Notes: generated by a model not told the origin, from the letters alone. Counted from the stretch's first letter, positions 26,633 to 36,056 are shown. The stretch is 64,000 nt of DNA from Halopiger goleimassiliensis (GCF_000455345.1 NZ_HG315690.1:1005742-1069741); one strand, 5' to 3'. Program-made: numbers and translations.

Positions 26633-27323
26633 TACGGCCAGTTGTCCCGGACGTTGTCGGTGGATGGTTCGTACTCTCTTTGCTACGAGCGCTCGATGAG
26701 CGGTCAGTATACGGTGAGAGACTGGCTGGGTGTTAGCCATCTATCGATGGCAGGCCACCGATTGCGCCGTATCTGAAATCGAGTAGCACCAACGCCCCGA
26801 AAGCCCCCGGCGTGCTCGAGTCGGGAGGCTCGCTGCGCGCCTCACTTCGCTCGGTGCTTGCACCGCCTGCCTTCCTCGAGCACGCCGGCCCCTTTCAGTC
26901 CCGCCCAGAGCCTCACCCTCCCCAACCGACTCGTTCGCTCCCGGTGGTCGCTCACTCGTCCCTCGCGTCTCGCCGAACCGTCCTCGCTGTGCTCACGGCT
27001 CGCTTCGCTCACCGTTCGCTTTCCGAGGACGGTTCGCCAGCGCGCCATGGGTCGACAACGCGTCTCTGCACACTCACTCACAAAGTCGGCTGATACGGGG
27101 ACGGGCAGGCCGCCTCTTGACGAACTGAAGGGCGAGGCGTGTTTGATCGGGCCGACGCATGGAGCCAGGTATCCTCAGCAACTCGAGGCGTTAACGTGTG
27201 CCGGGGACAGAGATCCGCTGTCTGATCAGTCACCAACGGATCACTCGAGAACAGACACCACCATCCACAGCGACCGCCATCCACAGACGGGACCCTTTTC
27301 CGCTCGCATCGCCGACCACCGGT
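26633..27323. other. gene-free interval with long inverted repeats
   Basis: No supported gene in 691 bases; several open frames exist on both strands but their products are Arg/Ser-rich artefacts. Two long perfect inverted repeats are present: 26807-26820 with 26875-26888 (14 bp, 54-base loop) and 26974-26986 with 27024-27036 (13 bp, 37-base loop). The loops carry TCGCTTCGCTC-like low-complexity sequence. The pair may form terminators for ftsZ1 or a mobile hairpin-type spacer. Confidence 0.55.
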
Positions 27324-28073
27324 ATGGCCACAGACGACCCGAACCCGACGCCGGAGGGCCCGATTCCCGGCGGGCGGGTTCGCCACGGCACGGGCGTCGA
27401 CGCGACGCGAGCGTTCCCGACGAACGCCTATCCCGACCACCTCGATCCCTTCGTCCTCTTCGAGCGCTTCTACATCGATCCCGACGCGGGGTTCCCGATG
27501 CATCCCCACCGCGGATTCGAGATCGTCACCTACATGCTCGAGGGCGGGATGGACCACGAGGACTCGCTGGGCGTCTCGAACACGGCGAGGGCCGGCGACG
27601 CGATGCACATCACGACCGGGGAGGGGATCCGCCACTCGGAGTTTCCCGCCGACGGCGCGGCCTGTAGCGGCCTCCAGCTGTGGGTCAACCTTCCCCGGAG
27701 CGAGAAAGACGCCGACCCGGACTACGCGGACGCGGCCGCCGCCGAGTTACCGACCGCCGAATACGAGGGGGCAACCGTCACGACCGTCGTCGGCGAGGGA
27801 TCGCCGCTCGAGACCCACACGCCGCTGACGTATCGCGACGTCGAACTGACCGACGGGTGGACCTGGACGATCCCCGACGGGTGGACGGGGTTCTGTTTCG
27901 GCGTCTCGGGATCGGGTACCGTCGACGGCCGGGAGTTCGAGACCGGCGACGTGCGTGCGGTTTCGGACGCCGCGTCTGTCGACCTTCGAACGGACGATGA
28001 GTTGCGCGTCGTCGCCGTCGCCGGTCGGCCCCACGGCGACCCGATCGAGCAACGCGGCCCGGTCGTCTTCTAA
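27324..28073 (+). CDS. pirin family protein
   Basis: A 249-residue bicupin. The metal ligands of pirins are present: His60 and His62 in FPMHPHRGFEIVTYMLEG, His104 and Glu106 in GEGIRHSEFP. The second cupin (residues 150-249) is degenerate, as usual. Some pirins oxidise quercetin, others bind transcription factors; the archaeal role is unknown. ATG at 27324 is used because the frame upstream encodes no cupin sequence. Confidence 0.9.
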   Translation: MATDDPNPTPEGPIPGGRVRHGTGVDATRAFPTNAYPDHLDPFVLFERFYIDPDAGFPMHPHRGFEIVTYMLEGGMDHEDSLGVSNTARAGDAMHITTGEGIRHSEFPADGAACSGLQLWVNLPRSEKDADPDYADAAAAELPTAEYEGATVTTVVGEGSPLETHTPLTYRDVELTDGWTWTIPDGWTGFCFGVSGSGTVDGREFETGDVRAVSDAASVDLRTDDELRVVAVAGRPHGDPIEQRGPVVF

Positions 28074-28108
28074 CCTCGCGACGCCGACTCCAGTAGCGTA
28101 TAGAACAG

Positions 28109-28444
28109 TTAGTCGTCGGCCGCAGCACCGGTCGCGGAATCGCCACCCTCGAGGTCGGCCTCGATGCTGGGCGGGTACTTCCCGCGCTCGAGTTTCAGAT
28201 CCGACTGGGGACGGGCCATACAGGTCAGCGCGTAGTTTTCGGCCTCCTCCTCGGTCAGCCCGCGAGCGGCGGGCTGGGTGACCTCGCCCTCGACGATCTC
28301 CGCGGAACAGGCCAGACACATCCCGACCCGACAGGAGTATTCCTGGGCGATGCCCTCCTCGAGACAGCGGCTGAGGATCGTCTCCTTCTCCGAGCAGGTG
28401 ATCGTCTCGCCCGTCCCGACGAATTCGATAGTGTACTCCGCCAT
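28109..28444 (-). CDS. 2Fe-2S ferredoxin
   Basis: A 111-residue plant-type ferredoxin. The cluster ligands are Cys38, Cys43, Cys46 (CRVGMCLAC) and Cys75 (LTCMARP), the CX4CX2CX28C arrangement. The 25-residue acidic insertion near the N-terminus of the main halophilic ferredoxin is absent, so this is one of the shorter accessory ferredoxins. It carries single electrons for oxidoreductases; the partner is unknown. ATG at 28444 gives MAEYTIEFVGTGE. It is convergent with the pirin gene. Confidence 0.92.
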   Translation of the reverse strand: MAEYTIEFVGTGETITCSEKETILSRCLEEGIAQEYSCRVGMCLACSAEIVEGEVTQPAARGLTEEEAENYALTCMARPQSDLKLERGKYPPSIEADLEGGDSATGAAADD

Positions 28445-28650
28445 ACGCGTCGGTACGGCCGACCCCGTCAAAATTCTTTATTACGGATTTGTCGCCGCTG
28501 GGACGACGAAACCCCTGTGCCGTGAACGTGTTCGGACGTTCTTGCTGGCATCGACCCCACTCGAGCGCCGGAAGACGGCGAAATGTGGCGGTTCGACGGC
28601 GACACAACGACTATAAAACGTTTTCTTGCCTGGGTGTCCATACTGTTGGT

Positions 28651-30057
28651 ATGAGTACGCAGGAAGGGTCGGCCGCCGACGCGACGCCGCGGTCTCACTC
28701 CCCGGACGTCGTCGTCGTCGGTGCCGGGACCGCGGGCTGTTACGCCGCCGCGACGATCGCTCACGAGGGGTACGACGTCGTCGTCGTCGAGCGCAAGTCC
28801 GAGGAGAACGCCGGACACATCGCCTGTGGCGACGCGCTCAAAGGTGCGGACGCGTTCCCGGACTCGATCCCGAAGTCCCAGATCGAACCCGCCTTCACGA
28901 ACACCGGCGTCGACCACGGCCGCTTCGAGATCCCGCAGGAGGACACCGTCCTCGAGATCCCGATCCCGGGCGAACTGGCCGTCATCGACCGCTGGGACTA
29001 CGGCCAGCGACTGATCGAGGGAGCGATCGAGGCCGGCGTCGAGATCCACTACGATACGGTGGTCCAGACGGTTCGCCAGAACGACGACGGCCGCGTGACG
29101 GGCGTCGAGGCGACGTCTCAGGGCGAGCCAGTCAGCTACGACGCCGAGTTCGTCGTCGACGCCGCCGGCGCGCTCTCGATCCTGCAGGACGAGGTCGATT
29201 TCTCCGAGTCGACGTTCGACACCAACGTCAACTACACGCACTTCTGTTCGGCGTACCGCGAGATCGTTCACGTCGAGGAACCGGTCGAGTGGCACGACGC
29301 GCTCGTCTTCAAACCCACCGATCGGGCCGCGGGCTACCTCTGGTACTTCCCGCGGACCGAGACGGAGATCAACGCCGGCCTCGGCTTCCAGATGACCGAG
29401 GAGCCGATGACGTTGGTCGACGACCTGAAACGGGACCTCCGGAACCGCGCCGAGTTCCAGGGTGCGGAAGTCGATAACAAACTCGGTGCCGCCCTTCCCA
29501 CGCGCCGTCCGTACGACTCGGCGGTCCACCCCGGCTACGTCGCCGTCGGCGACGCCGCCGGCCACGTCAACCCCACCACCGGCGGCGGCATCGCCGGCGC
29601 GGCCTACGCCGGCAAGTACGCGGCCGAGGCCATCGTCGACGGCCTCGAGAGCGGCGAGTACGGCGAAGCGGCCCTCTGGGAGTACAACGAGCGCGTGATG
29701 GACCACTTCGGGGCTCGCTACGCCGCGCTGGACGTCTACAACGTCCTCGCGACGGCCGCCGACGTCGACGAGCTGATGGGGTTGCTCGCCACGCTCCCCG
29801 GCGAGAGCCTCGCCGAAGCGCTCTACTCGGGCAGCACCAGCATCGGCCCGAAACTCGCCCTCGAGTGTCTCGTCAAGAGCCGCGGTCACTGGGGCACCAT
29901 CTGGAACCTCTTCCAGACCAAACGCCGGGCGGACGAACTGCTCGAGCACTACGAGCACTATCCCGACCACCCCGACGCGCTCGCACACTGGCAATCGCGT
30001 CGCGACGCCCTGATGGAGGACGTCTACGAGACGACCGGTGCCGATCCGAAGTACTAG
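28651..30057 (+). CDS. geranylgeranyl reductase family FAD protein (archaeal lipid saturation)
   Basis: A 468-residue flavoprotein. It has a dinucleotide-binding N-terminus VVVVGAGTAGCYAAATIA (residues 20-37), the GAGHIACGDALKG-like motif (NAGHIACGDALKG) and the second FAD motif VGDAAGHVNPTTGGGIAGA near residue 305. The family reduces the double bonds of geranylgeranyl chains in ether lipids or other isoprenoids. The C-terminal 120 residues are helical. A family member with digeranylgeranylglycerophospholipid activity is likely but other substrates are possible. A short AT-rich element (28609-28625) lies before the ATG at 28651. Confidence 0.9.
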   Translation: MSTQEGSAADATPRSHSPDVVVVGAGTAGCYAAATIAHEGYDVVVVERKSEENAGHIACGDALKGADAFPDSIPKSQIEPAFTNTGVDHGRFEIPQEDTVLEIPIPGELAVIDRWDYGQRLIEGAIEAGVEIHYDTVVQTVRQNDDGRVTGVEATSQGEPVSYDAEFVVDAAGALSILQDEVDFSESTFDTNVNYTHFCSAYREIVHVEEPVEWHDALVFKPTDRAAGYLWYFPRTETEINAGLGFQMTEEPMTLVDDLKRDLRNRAEFQGAEVDNKLGAALPTRRPYDSAVHPGYVAVGDAAGHVNPTTGGGIAGAAYAGKYAAEAIVDGLESGEYGEAALWEYNERVMDHFGARYAALDVYNVLATAADVDELMGLLATLPGESLAEALYSGSTSIGPKLALECLVKSRGHWGTIWNLFQTKRRADELLEHYEHYPDHPDALAHWQSRRDALMEDVYETTGADPKY

Positions 30058-30415
30058 AAACGAACTTTTTCTCTGCGTGCGGTCGCTTCGCGACCGCACT
30101 CGGACAAATCTCGAGAGAGCGCATAGCGCTCTCGCGGACCTCGCGGGAGCTTTGCTCCCGCTTAGCTTCGATGAAAAGCACTCCTCCTTCCCCGCCAGCC
30201 GCGCGTCGCGCGGCTTCTCGGCCAGTCGTCGGCCCGCGCTCCCTGTCGTTCGAAAGGCGCGAAGCGTCTTTCGTGATGACGAGAGAGCAAAGCTCTCTCG
30301 AACCACGGTCGCTCGCGGTGACTACGCTGGCTACAGCCTGCCCTCCCCCGAGTCGCGGGCTTCTCACGGTGCTCGAAGCCCGCTCCCGGCCAGCGGGGTT
30401 CGTGGAACGGCGAAA
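30058..30415. repeat. array of perfect short hairpins with three-base loops
   Basis: No gene. Within 30077-30299 six hairpins follow one another: 30077-30099 (10-bp stem), 30115-30133 (8 bp), 30143-30161 (8 bp), 30198-30214 (7 bp), 30252-30272 (9 bp, one mismatch) and 30281-30299 (8 bp). All have loops of three bases (TTC, ATA, TTT, GTC, GAA, AAA). A seventh, 30355-30383, has a 9-bp stem and a longer loop. Stem sequences differ, so it is the form, not the sequence, that recurs. Confidence 0.75.
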
Positions 30416-32083
30416 TTACGCTCGAGCGCGCAGCCGCTCGATCCGCGTTTCGGTCGCCGGGTGGGTCCCGAACACCGTTCGGGAGACGAACCGTTTCGTC
30501 CGGTCGAAAAACCGGTGCTCCTCCCACGGCGGCGGGACGATGGAAAACGCCGTCGCGAGGTCGCCGGTCCGAAGATCGGTCCGCGGTCGGCGCTCGAGGT
30601 CGTCGTCGAGGGTCTCGAGGGCGGCCGCCAGGGCCGCCGCGTCGCCGGTGATCGCGACGGCACCGTCGTCGGCGGCGTACTCACGCCCGCGGGCGACGAA
30701 GGCGACGTACCAGCGACTGACCCCGCGGACGAGCCTCGCGATCGGTTCGACGACCGGATTGAAGCCGTACCGACCCCGCGAGAGCGCGGCGACGGCACCG
30801 GGCACCGACAGCGCGGTCAACACCGCCGCGTCACGGTTTTTGACGTGGGCGAGTTCGTGGGCCAGGACGGCCTCGAGTTCACGACCGTCGAGCGTCTCGA
30901 CGAGGCCCCGCGAGACGACGACGGTGGACGACGACGGGCGGTAGCCCACCGTAAGCGCCGTCGGGGTTGCCCGATCGAGGACGCGGACCTCGGGGGCGGG
31001 GACGTCGGCCTGTCCCGCCAGCCGCGTGATCGTCGCCTCGAGCGAGGCGCGTGTTTCGGGATCGAGCGGGCCGTCACCGTCGGCGGCGTCCTCGAGCGAT
31101 TCGAGGTCGAAGCGCGTCTCGAGGTCGCGGACGACCGCGCTGTCGCCGGCGAACTCGTCGCGGACGGCACCGCCGACGTGACGGCCGACGAGAGCGACGC
31201 TCGAGGCGGCGGCGAAGCCGAGCGCGAGCGCGTCGCTCGAGACGATCGTCGTCGCCCAGCCAGCGGCGAGCGCGACCGCGAGCACCGTGATCGCCGGAAG
31301 GAGCAACGGCGGGCCGGGGGTCCCCTCGAGGCGTGTGAGGTGTCGTCGGGTTTCGTCGGTAATCCCGTAGACGGCGTCGGGGTCTACCGGTTCGGTCTCC
31401 TCGGCCGCGGCGGCGCGTCGCTCGACGTACTCGCGCACGCGGTCGACGTGGCCGGGAGCGACGGCCGAACCGACGAGGAGCCAGACCAGCGCGGCCGGCA
31501 CGAGGGCCGCGAAACCGGGCCACACCGCGCCCGCGAGGTAGGCGACGACGAAGATGCCCAGGACGAGCCAGTCGCCACCCGACGTCCGTTCGGCGGGCAC
31601 GTCGTCGTTGCGCGAGCGGAGCCACTGGTAGGCCGTCCAGACGTACGCGACCGTCAGGAGATAGCCGAGTCCGAGGAGGACGAGCAACGCGAACACGGGT
31701 GTCGGCAACACCGACCGCAGGGGAGCGACGGCAACCACCGCGACGAGCACCGACGAGAGCAGGAGGGCGTACGAGCCCAGTTGGACGGCCCCTTGCGCGA
31801 GCGCGCCGGCGGGTGCCGAACGGTCTCGAGCCTCCCGCAGGGTTCGCAACGACAGTTCGACGGCGATCAGGGAGACGGCCGTTACCGTGACGATTACGCC
31901 CGCGGCGACGGGCGTGGAGACGAGCGGCTCGAGCGCCTCGATACCGTACGACAGCGCGCCGAAGACCGGCAGTCCGACCAGCAGCAGGGCGGCGACGACG
32001 ACCACCGCCGACAGGGCCAGACAGCAAACGCCCGCGACGGCCAACCGCAGCCAGAGGGGAAGTCGCGTTCGACTCGGGGCCAT
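30416..32083 (-). CDS. membrane M48 zinc metalloprotease (HtpX/Ste24-like)
   Basis: A 555-residue protease. The zinc site is HELAH at residues 409-413 in VLAHELAHVKNRDAAV, with the third ligand Glu468 in GREYAADDGAV. The N-terminal 210 residues carry about six membrane helices; a further pair at about 260-300 precedes the protease domain (340-540). It should degrade misfolded membrane proteins on the cytoplasmic side. A TATA-like TTTATT on the minus strand at about 32175-32180 suggests a leader of some 70 bases. Confidence 0.9.
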   Translation of the reverse strand: MAPSRTRLPLWLRLAVAGVCCLALSAVVVVAALLLVGLPVFGALSYGIEALEPLVSTPVAAGVIVTVTAVSLIAVELSLRTLREARDRSAPAGALAQGAVQLGSYALLLSSVLVAVVAVAPLRSVLPTPVFALLVLLGLGYLLTVAYVWTAYQWLRSRNDDVPAERTSGGDWLVLGIFVVAYLAGAVWPGFAALVPAALVWLLVGSAVAPGHVDRVREYVERRAAAAEETEPVDPDAVYGITDETRRHLTRLEGTPGPPLLLPAITVLAVALAAGWATTIVSSDALALGFAAASSVALVGRHVGGAVRDEFAGDSAVVRDLETRFDLESLEDAADGDGPLDPETRASLEATITRLAGQADVPAPEVRVLDRATPTALTVGYRPSSSTVVVSRGLVETLDGRELEAVLAHELAHVKNRDAAVLTALSVPGAVAALSRGRYGFNPVVEPIARLVRGVSRWYVAFVARGREYAADDGAVAITGDAAALAAALETLDDDLERRPRTDLRTGDLATAFSIVPPPWEEHRFFDRTKRFVSRTVFGTHPATETRIERLRARA

Positions 32084-32279
32084 GGTTTGATCACCTCCGC
32101 GTCGAGCCCGCGTTGGGCGTTCCGTAGGTTACGGGGCAGGACGCATCGATCGTTCGAACGTTGGGTCCGAACGCAAATAAATGTTGGTTTAAGAACAGGA
32201 TTCGGACACGGACGCGAACCGGGACTCAAGCACGAGGCGCGGTCAGTGATACGGTAGCGAAGTCGTGGTCGAGCCGGCG

Positions 32280-33551
32280 TCAGGGACGCTCGAGGGCGAT
32301 CCGCTCGATCGCACCCGCGAGGACGTCCACGCCGTGACCGATGCTCGGTTCGTCCACGTCGAACGTGGACGTGTGGTGGCCGCCGGGGTGGTCGGTACCG
32401 ACGCCGACGTAGGCGGCCTGGCCGCCGTCGTCCTGGACCGCCTTCATCAGGTAGGTCGCGTCCTCGCTACCGCCGAGTTCGTCGCGCTCGAGGACCGAGT
32501 CGATACCGTCGGTTGCACCTGCGACGTCGGCGACGATCGAGACGAGGTCCTCGTCGCTGGTCGCGCTCGGGGCCTCGGCACCCGTCTCGAAGGAGACCTC
32601 GCAGTCGTGCATCTCCGCCGCGTTGCGGATGACGCGTTTGGCGTTCGAGCGCATGTACTCCATCAGTTCGGTGGTCTCGCCCCGTATCTCGGCGACGATC
32701 CGTGCGTACTCGGGGATGATGTTCGCCGCGCTGCCGCCCTCGACGACGCCCGCGTTGATCCGCGTCGCGCCGTCGTCGTGGCGGGGGATAGCATAGAGGT
32801 TCTGGACGGCGGTCGCCATCGCCTGGACGGCGTTTCGCCCCTGTTCGGGGTGGCCGCCGGCGTGGGCCGGTTCGCCCGTGAACTCGGCCTCGAGGTGGGC
32901 CACCGCGAGGAAGCCGTCGATGCCGGCGACGATCTCGCCGGTCGGATGATCGAGGCCGATGTGGGTCGCGAGCAGGTAGTCGACGTCCTCGACGTGTTCG
33001 CTTTTGGCCATCGACTTCCCGCCGCCGATGACCTCCTCGGCCGGCTGGAAGAACACCTTGAACGTGCCCGAGAAATCGCTCTCGGCGATCCGCTCGAGGA
33101 CGCCGATCCCGATCGTCGCGTGGGCGTCGTGGCCGCAAGCGTGCATCGCGCCGGTCTCCGAGCGGAACCCCTCGGCGGCGGGGACGTGATCGGGATCGTC
33201 GCTCTCTTCGCGGGGGAGGCCGTCGATGTCGACGCGCAGGCCGACCGTCGGCCCCTCGCCCTTCTCGAGGACGGCGACCGCACCAGTGTAGCCGCCCTCG
33301 AGACGCTCGAGGATCGCCTCGTCCGTGCCGTTCTCGCGGGCGCGCTCGTACCAGGCCTCGAGTTCCCCGTCCTCGGGGACCGCGAGGCGATGGTCGGGGG
33401 CAATCGCGTCCGGTCCAACGTGGAGTTCGTCGCAGTCGACGCGTGACTCGAGTTCCTCGACGATGCGTGCGGTGGTGTAAAACTCCCGCCAGGCGGGTTC
33501 GGGTCGTCGGTGAAGCTCCCGTCGCAACGAAACCAGGTCGTCGGCTGTCAT
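32280..33551 (-). CDS. M20D family amidohydrolase
   Basis: A 423-residue metal hydrolase. Seen: VGLRVDIDGLP near residue 103, MHACGHDAHATIGIGV near residue 135 with the metal-binding Cys-Gly-His-Asp, FFQPAEEVIGGGK near residue 166 with the catalytic Glu pair, and GVGTDHPGGHHTSTFDVDE near residue 385 with the last His ligand. Relatives cleave N-acyl amino acids, indole-acetyl amino acids or p-aminobenzoyl-glutamate; the last would fit pab genes elsewhere in the window, but the sequence does not settle the substrate. Confidence 0.9.
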   Translation of the reverse strand: MTADDLVSLRRELHRRPEPAWREFYTTARIVEELESRVDCDELHVGPDAIAPDHRLAVPEDGELEAWYERARENGTDEAILERLEGGYTGAVAVLEKGEGPTVGLRVDIDGLPREESDDPDHVPAAEGFRSETGAMHACGHDAHATIGIGVLERIAESDFSGTFKVFFQPAEEVIGGGKSMAKSEHVEDVDYLLATHIGLDHPTGEIVAGIDGFLAVAHLEAEFTGEPAHAGGHPEQGRNAVQAMATAVQNLYAIPRHDDGATRINAGVVEGGSAANIIPEYARIVAEIRGETTELMEYMRSNAKRVIRNAAEMHDCEVSFETGAEAPSATSDEDLVSIVADVAGATDGIDSVLERDELGGSEDATYLMKAVQDDGGQAAYVGVGTDHPGGHHTSTFDVDEPSIGHGVDVLAGAIERIALERP

Positions 33552-33659
33552 ATCCGTATCTTGTCGGGGAGCGTAAAAAGTGCTGTAGCTCCGGACGCGT
33601 GGGCAGCCCGCACGCGTTCGGGGGAAATCGAAGATCCGCGGGACCTCGCTCTCGCTCGA

Positions 33660-34253
33660 TTACCCGTCAGCGCCCGCTCCCCCCGACGCCACGGCGGCCG
33701 CGAGGTCGGCAAGCGCCTCCTCGACACCCGTGAGTTGCTCGTCGACGCCCTCGAGGTCGTGGCGGGCGGCGAGGTGATCGGGATCGTTGTACGTGACGTA
33801 GCCGTCGCCGTCGGCCGCCCAGACGAGCAGCTTCTGGGGCAGATCGATGGCGGTCGATCGACTCGCCTGCATCAGCGGCGTTCCGACCGCCGGGTTCCCG
33901 AACAGGAACAGCATCGTCGGCGGAAGGTCCTCGTCGACCGTCGTAGCGTTCGCCGCGTGATCGACCGTCGCAACGAGCGTCAAGCCGCGTTCCTCGAGCG
34001 CCGGCCCGACCCTGGAGACAGTCGTCTCGAAATCGGCGTCGCTCTCGAGGGTCACGAGGCCCGAATCCGAGTGGGTCGACGGCCGTTCGGCGTCGTCGTG
34101 ATCGGTTTCAGCCTGGGTTTCATCACGTTCGTAGCCGTCTCGATCGCGGTCGTCGGCCGCGGCCGTCGACGACGTGCCGACACCGAGCGCCGCTCCGGCA
34201 CCGAGCAGCTGGACGAACCGTCGTCGTGCAGTCGCGTCTGGATCCGATGGCAT
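33660..34253 (-). CDS. Tat-exported DUF302 domain protein
   Basis: A 197-residue protein with the N-terminus ATARRRFVQLLGAGAALG, a Tat signal, then an acidic linker and, from residue 60, a DUF302 domain (ESDADFETTVSRVGPALEER, VDHAANAT, LFLFGNPAVGTPLMQASRST, DLPQKLLVW). DUF302 proteins bind small ligands or act as extracytoplasmic modules of unknown role. ATG at 34253 is used as it places the Arg pair right after the start; a further ATG lies four codons upstream. Confidence 0.85.
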   Translation of the reverse strand: MPSDPDATARRRFVQLLGAGAALGVGTSSTAAADDRDRDGYERDETQAETDHDDAERPSTHSDSGLVTLESDADFETTVSRVGPALEERGLTLVATVDHAANATTVDEDLPPTMLFLFGNPAVGTPLMQASRSTAIDLPQKLLVWAADGDGYVTYNDPDHLAARHDLEGVDEQLTGVEEALADLAAAVASGGAGADG

Positions 34254-34383
34254 ACGCCCGAGCACCGCTCCCGGCGTCCGTAACGGTGGGGAATCGATCG
34301 GGCCGATAACGTATCGTTTGGCCGTGAAACGATAGAAAGGGAGAGGAAACCGAGCGTCGTGTGTCGATAGCCCGCGTAGACTA

Positions 34384-34719
34384 TCAGTTCCCGCGACCCG
34401 CGCCGTGGATCTGTTCGACCTCGGCCTCGACGTGGACGGAGTCGGGGAACTCGCGGGCGGCGATCCGGCGGGCGAGGTCGTCGTGGCCGTGGATCTCGAG
34501 TTCGCGGGTGAAGACGGTGTACTCCCAGGAGCTAAACCGGCGGTCGTCGTCTGCGTGAAGCCGACAGCGCTGGGGCACCGTGAGCTTCTCCGGGGGGTGG
34601 GTGTGTGGCCCCTTCAGCGCGGCCCCCTTCCGTTCCGCGGTCGATTTGATGTCCTCGACGATGCCGTCGAGCGCGGCGCGATCGCCGCTCTGGAGCGTGA
34701 GACGGGTGACGAAGGTCAT
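34384..34719 (-). CDS. uS10-like ribosomal protein paralogue
   Basis: A 111-residue protein with the uS10 fold pattern: MTFVTRLTLQSGDRAALDGI, then IKSTAERKGAALKGPHTHPP with the long hairpin Pro cluster, KLTVPQRCRL and a final DSVHVEAEVEQI strand. It differs from the canonical S10, which is shorter and lies next to EF-1alpha in haloarchaea. It may be an alternative or auxiliary small-subunit protein. ATG at 34719 is chosen over an upstream in-frame ATG because the fold starts here. It diverges from the Nudix gene with about 200 bases between. Confidence 0.82.
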   Translation of the reverse strand: MTFVTRLTLQSGDRAALDGIVEDIKSTAERKGAALKGPHTHPPEKLTVPQRCRLHADDDRRFSSWEYTVFTRELEIHGHDDLARRIAAREFPDSVHVEAEVEQIHGAGRGN

Positions 34720-34918
34720 GGCTGCGTTGTCACACCGTCCACGGTCGGCGCGTAAAAACCTGCTGAGATCGACCCCGATCACGAGGGCACCCCCCGAACG
34801 GACGAGTCGATGCCCAGCGCGGCCGGACGGCCCCGAGCGGACGAGTCGGGTGTCCAACCGCCATACACGTCGCGAGCAGTCCGATATTCTCTTAACGACG
34901 TATCTATTAGTTCAGGTA

Positions 34919-35350
34919 ATGGCAGTCGAAGCTACGAGCGCAGGCGCGATCCTCTTCCGCGATACGCGGGGCCGGCGCGAGTATCTTCTACTCAAGAGCC
35001 GCCCGGGTGACTGGGAGTTTCCGAAGGGCGGCGTCGAAGGGGACGAAGAGCTACAACAGACGGCGATCCGAGAAGTACAGGAAGAGGCCGGTATCGAAGA
35101 TTTCCGGCTCATCGACGGCTTTCGCGAGGACTACGACTACGTCTTCGAGGCGAACGGCAAGACGATCCACAAGACCGTCCACCTCTTCATCGCGAAGTCC
35201 TACGAGGCCAGCGCGGAACTCTCGAACGAGCATCGCGACCTGCAGTGGCGCGATTACGAACAGGCCGTAAACACCGTCACCCAGGACGGTCCACGCGAGA
35301 TTCTCGAGCAGGCCCACGAGTTCCTCGACGAGCGCGAGGAGGAGATGTAG
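34919..35350 (+). CDS. Nudix hydrolase (diadenosine tetraphosphatase type)
   Basis: A 143-residue enzyme with a complete Nudix box at residues 37-59 (GX5EX7REUXEEXGU, including REVQEEAGI). The opening EATSAGAILFRD and the KSRPGDWEFPKG segment are typical of the bis(5'-nucleosyl)-tetraphosphatase subgroup, which degrades Ap4A and related signal or waste nucleotides. ATG at 34919 is the obvious start, with a TATCTATTAG TATA-like stretch just upstream. Confidence 0.9.
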   Translation: MAVEATSAGAILFRDTRGRREYLLLKSRPGDWEFPKGGVEGDEELQQTAIREVQEEAGIEDFRLIDGFREDYDYVFEANGKTIHKTVHLFIAKSYEASAELSNEHRDLQWRDYEQAVNTVTQDGPREILEQAHEFLDEREEEM

Positions 35351-35486
35351 GCCGTCGGTCGACCTCGATCTCGAATCGGTCGCTCTCACGACCACCGACG
35401 GCCTCGGCCACCCGACGGAGTCGAAAGATCGAATCGGAGGCGGCGGCTCCGGTACAGTTACTACCAGTTACAGGTTCGTCATAACA

Positions 35487-36056
35487 GTGACTCGGAACGA
35501 GCCCGAAATCGGAGCAGAGATCGGAACCGGAACCGGCTCCGGATCGTCCGCCGCGGACGCGCTCGAGGACGACACGCCGCTCGTCCGCCCCAAGGGCTAC
35601 GTGGCCGACGAGCCGATCATCCGCCGGATCGGCGATCGGGAACTGTTTCTCGGGAACGAGCACGCCGCCGATCCGACTCGCCACGACCGAGCGTTCGAAT
35701 TCGTCGTGTCGGTCAGTAGCGAGTCACAGCCGCTTACAACCCATCATCGACCGCTTACGGATGGTCCCGGAACCGAGTGGAGCGCCTTCGAAACCGCGGT
35801 CGACACCGCCCGGCAGTGCTATCGCCGGAACGGGGCGACGCTGATTCACTGCGCGGCCGGTATCTCGCGAAGCAGTACGCTCGTTGCGACGACGATCGCC
35901 GCCGAAGAGGGGGTGTCGTTCCGCGAAGCGCTCGAGCACGTTCACGACGCGCGCCCGCTCGCGTTCCCGAACCCCGCTCTTCACGAACTCGCCGTGGTGT
36001 ATCTCGCCGCGACCGCCGATACCGATCGGCCGATCCGACGGTCGAACCGCGACTGA
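35487..36056 (+). CDS. dual-specificity protein phosphatase family protein
   Basis: A 189-residue protein. Residues 44-180 form a dual-specificity phosphatase domain with the catalytic HCAAGISRSS loop (Cys122, Arg128) and a possible general acid Asp92. The N-terminal 30 residues are Gly/Thr/Ser-rich and acidic. It should remove phosphate from Ser/Thr or Tyr residues; substrates are unknown. GTG at 35487 is used because no ATG precedes the phosphatase domain in frame. Confidence 0.85.
   Translation: MTRNEPEIGAEIGTGTGSGSSAADALEDDTPLVRPKGYVADEPIIRRIGDRELFLGNEHAADPTRHDRAFEFVVSVSSESQPLTTHHRPLTDGPGTEWSAFETAVDTARQCYRRNGATLIHCAAGISRSSTLVATTIAAEEGVSFREALEHVHDARPLAFPNPALHELAVVYLAATADTDRPIRRSNRD

Noticed and set aside
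26858-27667. 269-codon plus-strand frame before the pirin gene
   Set aside because: It crosses low-complexity inverted repeats and then the pirin gene in the wrong frame; not a protein.
30058-30415. CRISPR array
   Set aside because: The hairpin stems differ from each other and there is no repeated unit with constant spacing.
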